Virus record (IMG/VR): IMGVR_UViG_3300046533_000741
Location: 1 to 20,912 of that record
Length of the DNA stretch: 20,912 bases
Direction: 5' to 3' (one strand)
From: a virus
The first letter of the stretch is position 1. The number at the start of each line of letters is the position of its first letter. Below are positions 20,051 to 20,912 of this stretch, piece by piece. The translations under genes were made by a program, and so were the position numbers. The notes under the pieces were generated by a model. That model was given only the letters and a program-made list of their open reading frames with translations. It did not search any database and was not told where the DNA came from.

Positions 20051-20181
20051 CCATCGCGGGCGGCATCCTGTTGGCGGAAGCCATCACCGGGGCCATCGGC
20101 GTGATCGTGGCCACGGTGATGTGGCTCATCATGATGCGACCATCCCCCAAACCGCGCCCGCCCAGGAGTCTGGGCCACTGA
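20044..20181 (+). CDS. Single-span membrane protein
   Basis: 45 aa from GTG 20044, with GGAGAGG upstream inside the previous gene. One long transmembrane helix (GGILLAEAITGAIGVIVATV-MWLIMM) followed by a basic, Pro-rich cytoplasmic tail (RPSPKPRPPRSLGH). Small phage membrane proteins of this type have many roles; none can be assigned. Confidence 0.6.
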   Translation: MLTIAGGILLAEAITGAIGVIVATVMWLIMMRPSPKPRPPRSLGH

Positions 20182-20190
20182 GGAGACCCC

Positions 20191-20532
20191 ATGAGTGAAT
20201 GCACGTTCTGCGGCTCACGCCGCGGCGAGGACTGTGGTGAGATGCCGGGCGCCCCATACCACGGGGGCCTGTGCCCCCGGGACGGGCGCGTGGTCGCGTC
20301 CGGTCCACCGGTCCCCCTCGACCACCACACCAGGCTCATCGTGGCCATGAACGACCTCCGCTGGACGACGCAGGCGCTGGCAGACGTGTCCGAAAATTCA
20401 TCCTCCACCGTCCGCCGCTGGCGATCGGGCCGGTTCCCGGTCCCCGCCGAGATCCTGGCGTGGATCGAGCGGCTCGCGGAACTCGCGCGCGACTGCCCGC
20501 CGCCGCCGCGATCGGTGTGGCCACCGGAATGA
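20191..20532 (+). CDS. Zinc-ribbon plus HTH protein
   Basis: 113 aa, ATG 20191 with GAGGAGA upstream. N-terminal CTFCGSRRGEDC (CxxC plus a further Cys), GLCPRDG nearby, suggests a zinc ribbon. The C-terminal half (HTRLIVAMNDLRWTTQALAD, VSENSSSTVRRWRSGRFPVP, AEILAWIERLAELARD) is a helix-turn-helix of the type found in phage regulators. Probable DNA-binding regulator. Confidence 0.65.
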   Translation: MSECTFCGSRRGEDCGEMPGAPYHGGLCPRDGRVVASGPPVPLDHHTRLIVAMNDLRWTTQALADVSENSSSTVRRWRSGRFPVPAEILAWIERLAELARDCPPPPRSVWPPE

Positions 20533-20545
20533 CGGCTCCGTACGG

Positions 20546-20574
20546 TTGACGACATCCGCATAGTAATCTAGAAT
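20546..20574 (+). promoter_or_regulatory. Sigma70-like promoter
   Basis: TTGACG (20546-20551), a 17-nt spacer, TAGAAT (20569-20574), in an AT-rich island in otherwise GC-rich DNA. Predicted start near 20581, giving a 5' UTR of only ~7 nt before ATG 20588, so the mRNA would be almost leaderless. Confidence 0.65.
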
Positions 20575-20587
20575 AATAGCCACAATA

Positions 20588-20773
20588 ATGGATAAGAAAA
20601 TGTCGGCAACACCTGAAGCGCGGGTGCTTTACGCTGCCGTGCCCGCCGATCTTTACTTCCGCGTCAAATATGACGCCCTGCGCCGGAGGCTCACCCTCGC
20701 CCAGTGGGTGGCCGAGGCCGCGCGCGTGCTACTCGACCAGATCGAAGAACCGCCGCCAACCCACGGGGTGTGA
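20588..20773 (+). CDS. RHH-like small regulator
   Basis: 61 aa from ATG 20588 (ATG 20600 is possible). The sequence ARVLYAAVPADLYFRVKYDA and LRRRLTLAQWVAEAARVLLD fits a ribbon-helix-helix pattern: a strand, then two helices. It has its own strong promoter. A repressor or plasmid-type regulator is likely; the family was judged by pattern only. Confidence 0.6.
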   Translation: MDKKMSATPEARVLYAAVPADLYFRVKYDALRRRLTLAQWVAEAARVLLDQIEEPPPTHGV

Positions 20774-20778
20774 CGGCC

Positions 20779-20912
20779 ATGGGTGGGGAGACCCCTGGCC
20801 GCTTCGCGGCTGATTTCCGACGCCTGGTCGCGCCGGTCCTGCGCGCCGAGGTCAACCGGCTCGCGGGCCATCTGGCCGACGATCGCCTGACGTTCTCCGA
20901 GGCCGTGGCCGA
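20779..20912 (+). CDS. Hypothetical protein, 3'-truncated by window
   Basis: ATG 20779, 5 nt after the previous stop; the frame is open to the window end. The visible 44 residues (FAADFRRLVAPVLRAEVNRL, AGHLADDRLTFSEAVA) are helical and charged. The likely coupling to the RHH-like gene suggests a two-gene unit. Identity cannot be assigned from this fragment. Confidence 0.5.
   Translation, partial: MGGETPGRFAADFRRLVAPVLRAEVNRLAGHLADDRLTFSEAVA

Noticed and set aside
1-20912. Integrase, attachment site or replication origin
   Set aside because: No integrase gene, tRNA-like attachment sequence or clear iteron origin was found, so prophage status cannot be decided.

Overview
The window reads as part of a tailed-phage genome (free phage or prophage) from an alphaproteobacterium. 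Evidence for phage: tail-type proteins with LamG domains, a Gp157-like protein, an Erf-like annealing protein, a VRR-NUC-like nuclease, and dense gene packing with ATGA, GTGA and TGATG overlaps. Evidence for an alphaproteobacterial host: a GcrA-like regulator and high GC. Two PEP-CTERM proteins fit an exopolysaccharide-producing host such as Rhodospirillales, but that is inference. No integrase, terminase, portal, rRNA or tRNA gene was seen.

Layout. (1) 1-6045, plus strand, late/tail side: a 5'-truncated structural protein, an HNH/NUMOD-like mobile protein, a YkgJ-like cysteine protein, a 963-aa fibre with two LamG domains and a 63-bp repeat tract, small structural and coiled-coil proteins, a membrane coiled-coil protein that lacks a normal start codon, and a PDNTLP-repeat protein. 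(2) 6046-11140, accessory region, mostly minus strand: a RAMP-like-looking protein, a small RHH-like protein, a beta-helix protein, two coupled PEP-CTERM proteins, small coiled-coil ORFs and four long pentanucleotide arrays. (3) 11143-12733, minus-strand operon of six small unknown proteins, mostly translationally coupled. (4) 12901-20912, plus strand, early/replication side: RHH-like protein, NrdR-like zinc ribbon, GcrA-like regulator, HTH protein, Gp157, Erf, SF2 helicase, zinc protein and VRR-NUC, followed by small unknown genes and a second promoter with an RHH-like gene.

The most unusual content is a dispersed family of arrays in which NNGGY (mostly NNGGC) repeats every 5 nt without any phase slip: 46 units at 10196-10425, 22 at 10975-11084, 22 at 6940-7049 and 45 at 6081-6305 (the last two on the minus strand). 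By my count 124 of 135 units match NNGGY. Three arrays start 8-9 nt after a shared TAGGCT(A) motif that looks like a -10 box, and three end at strong hairpins. On the minus strand at 6050-7050 the two arrays sit where both untranslated regions of one 205-aa gene should be: array of 22, gene, array of 45, terminator. I do not recognise this arrangement. It could be a structured or protein-binding RNA, a chain of two-tier G-quadruplexes, or a DNA-binding array.

Gene calls rest on recognisable sequence motifs and on start/stop architecture. No database search was possible.
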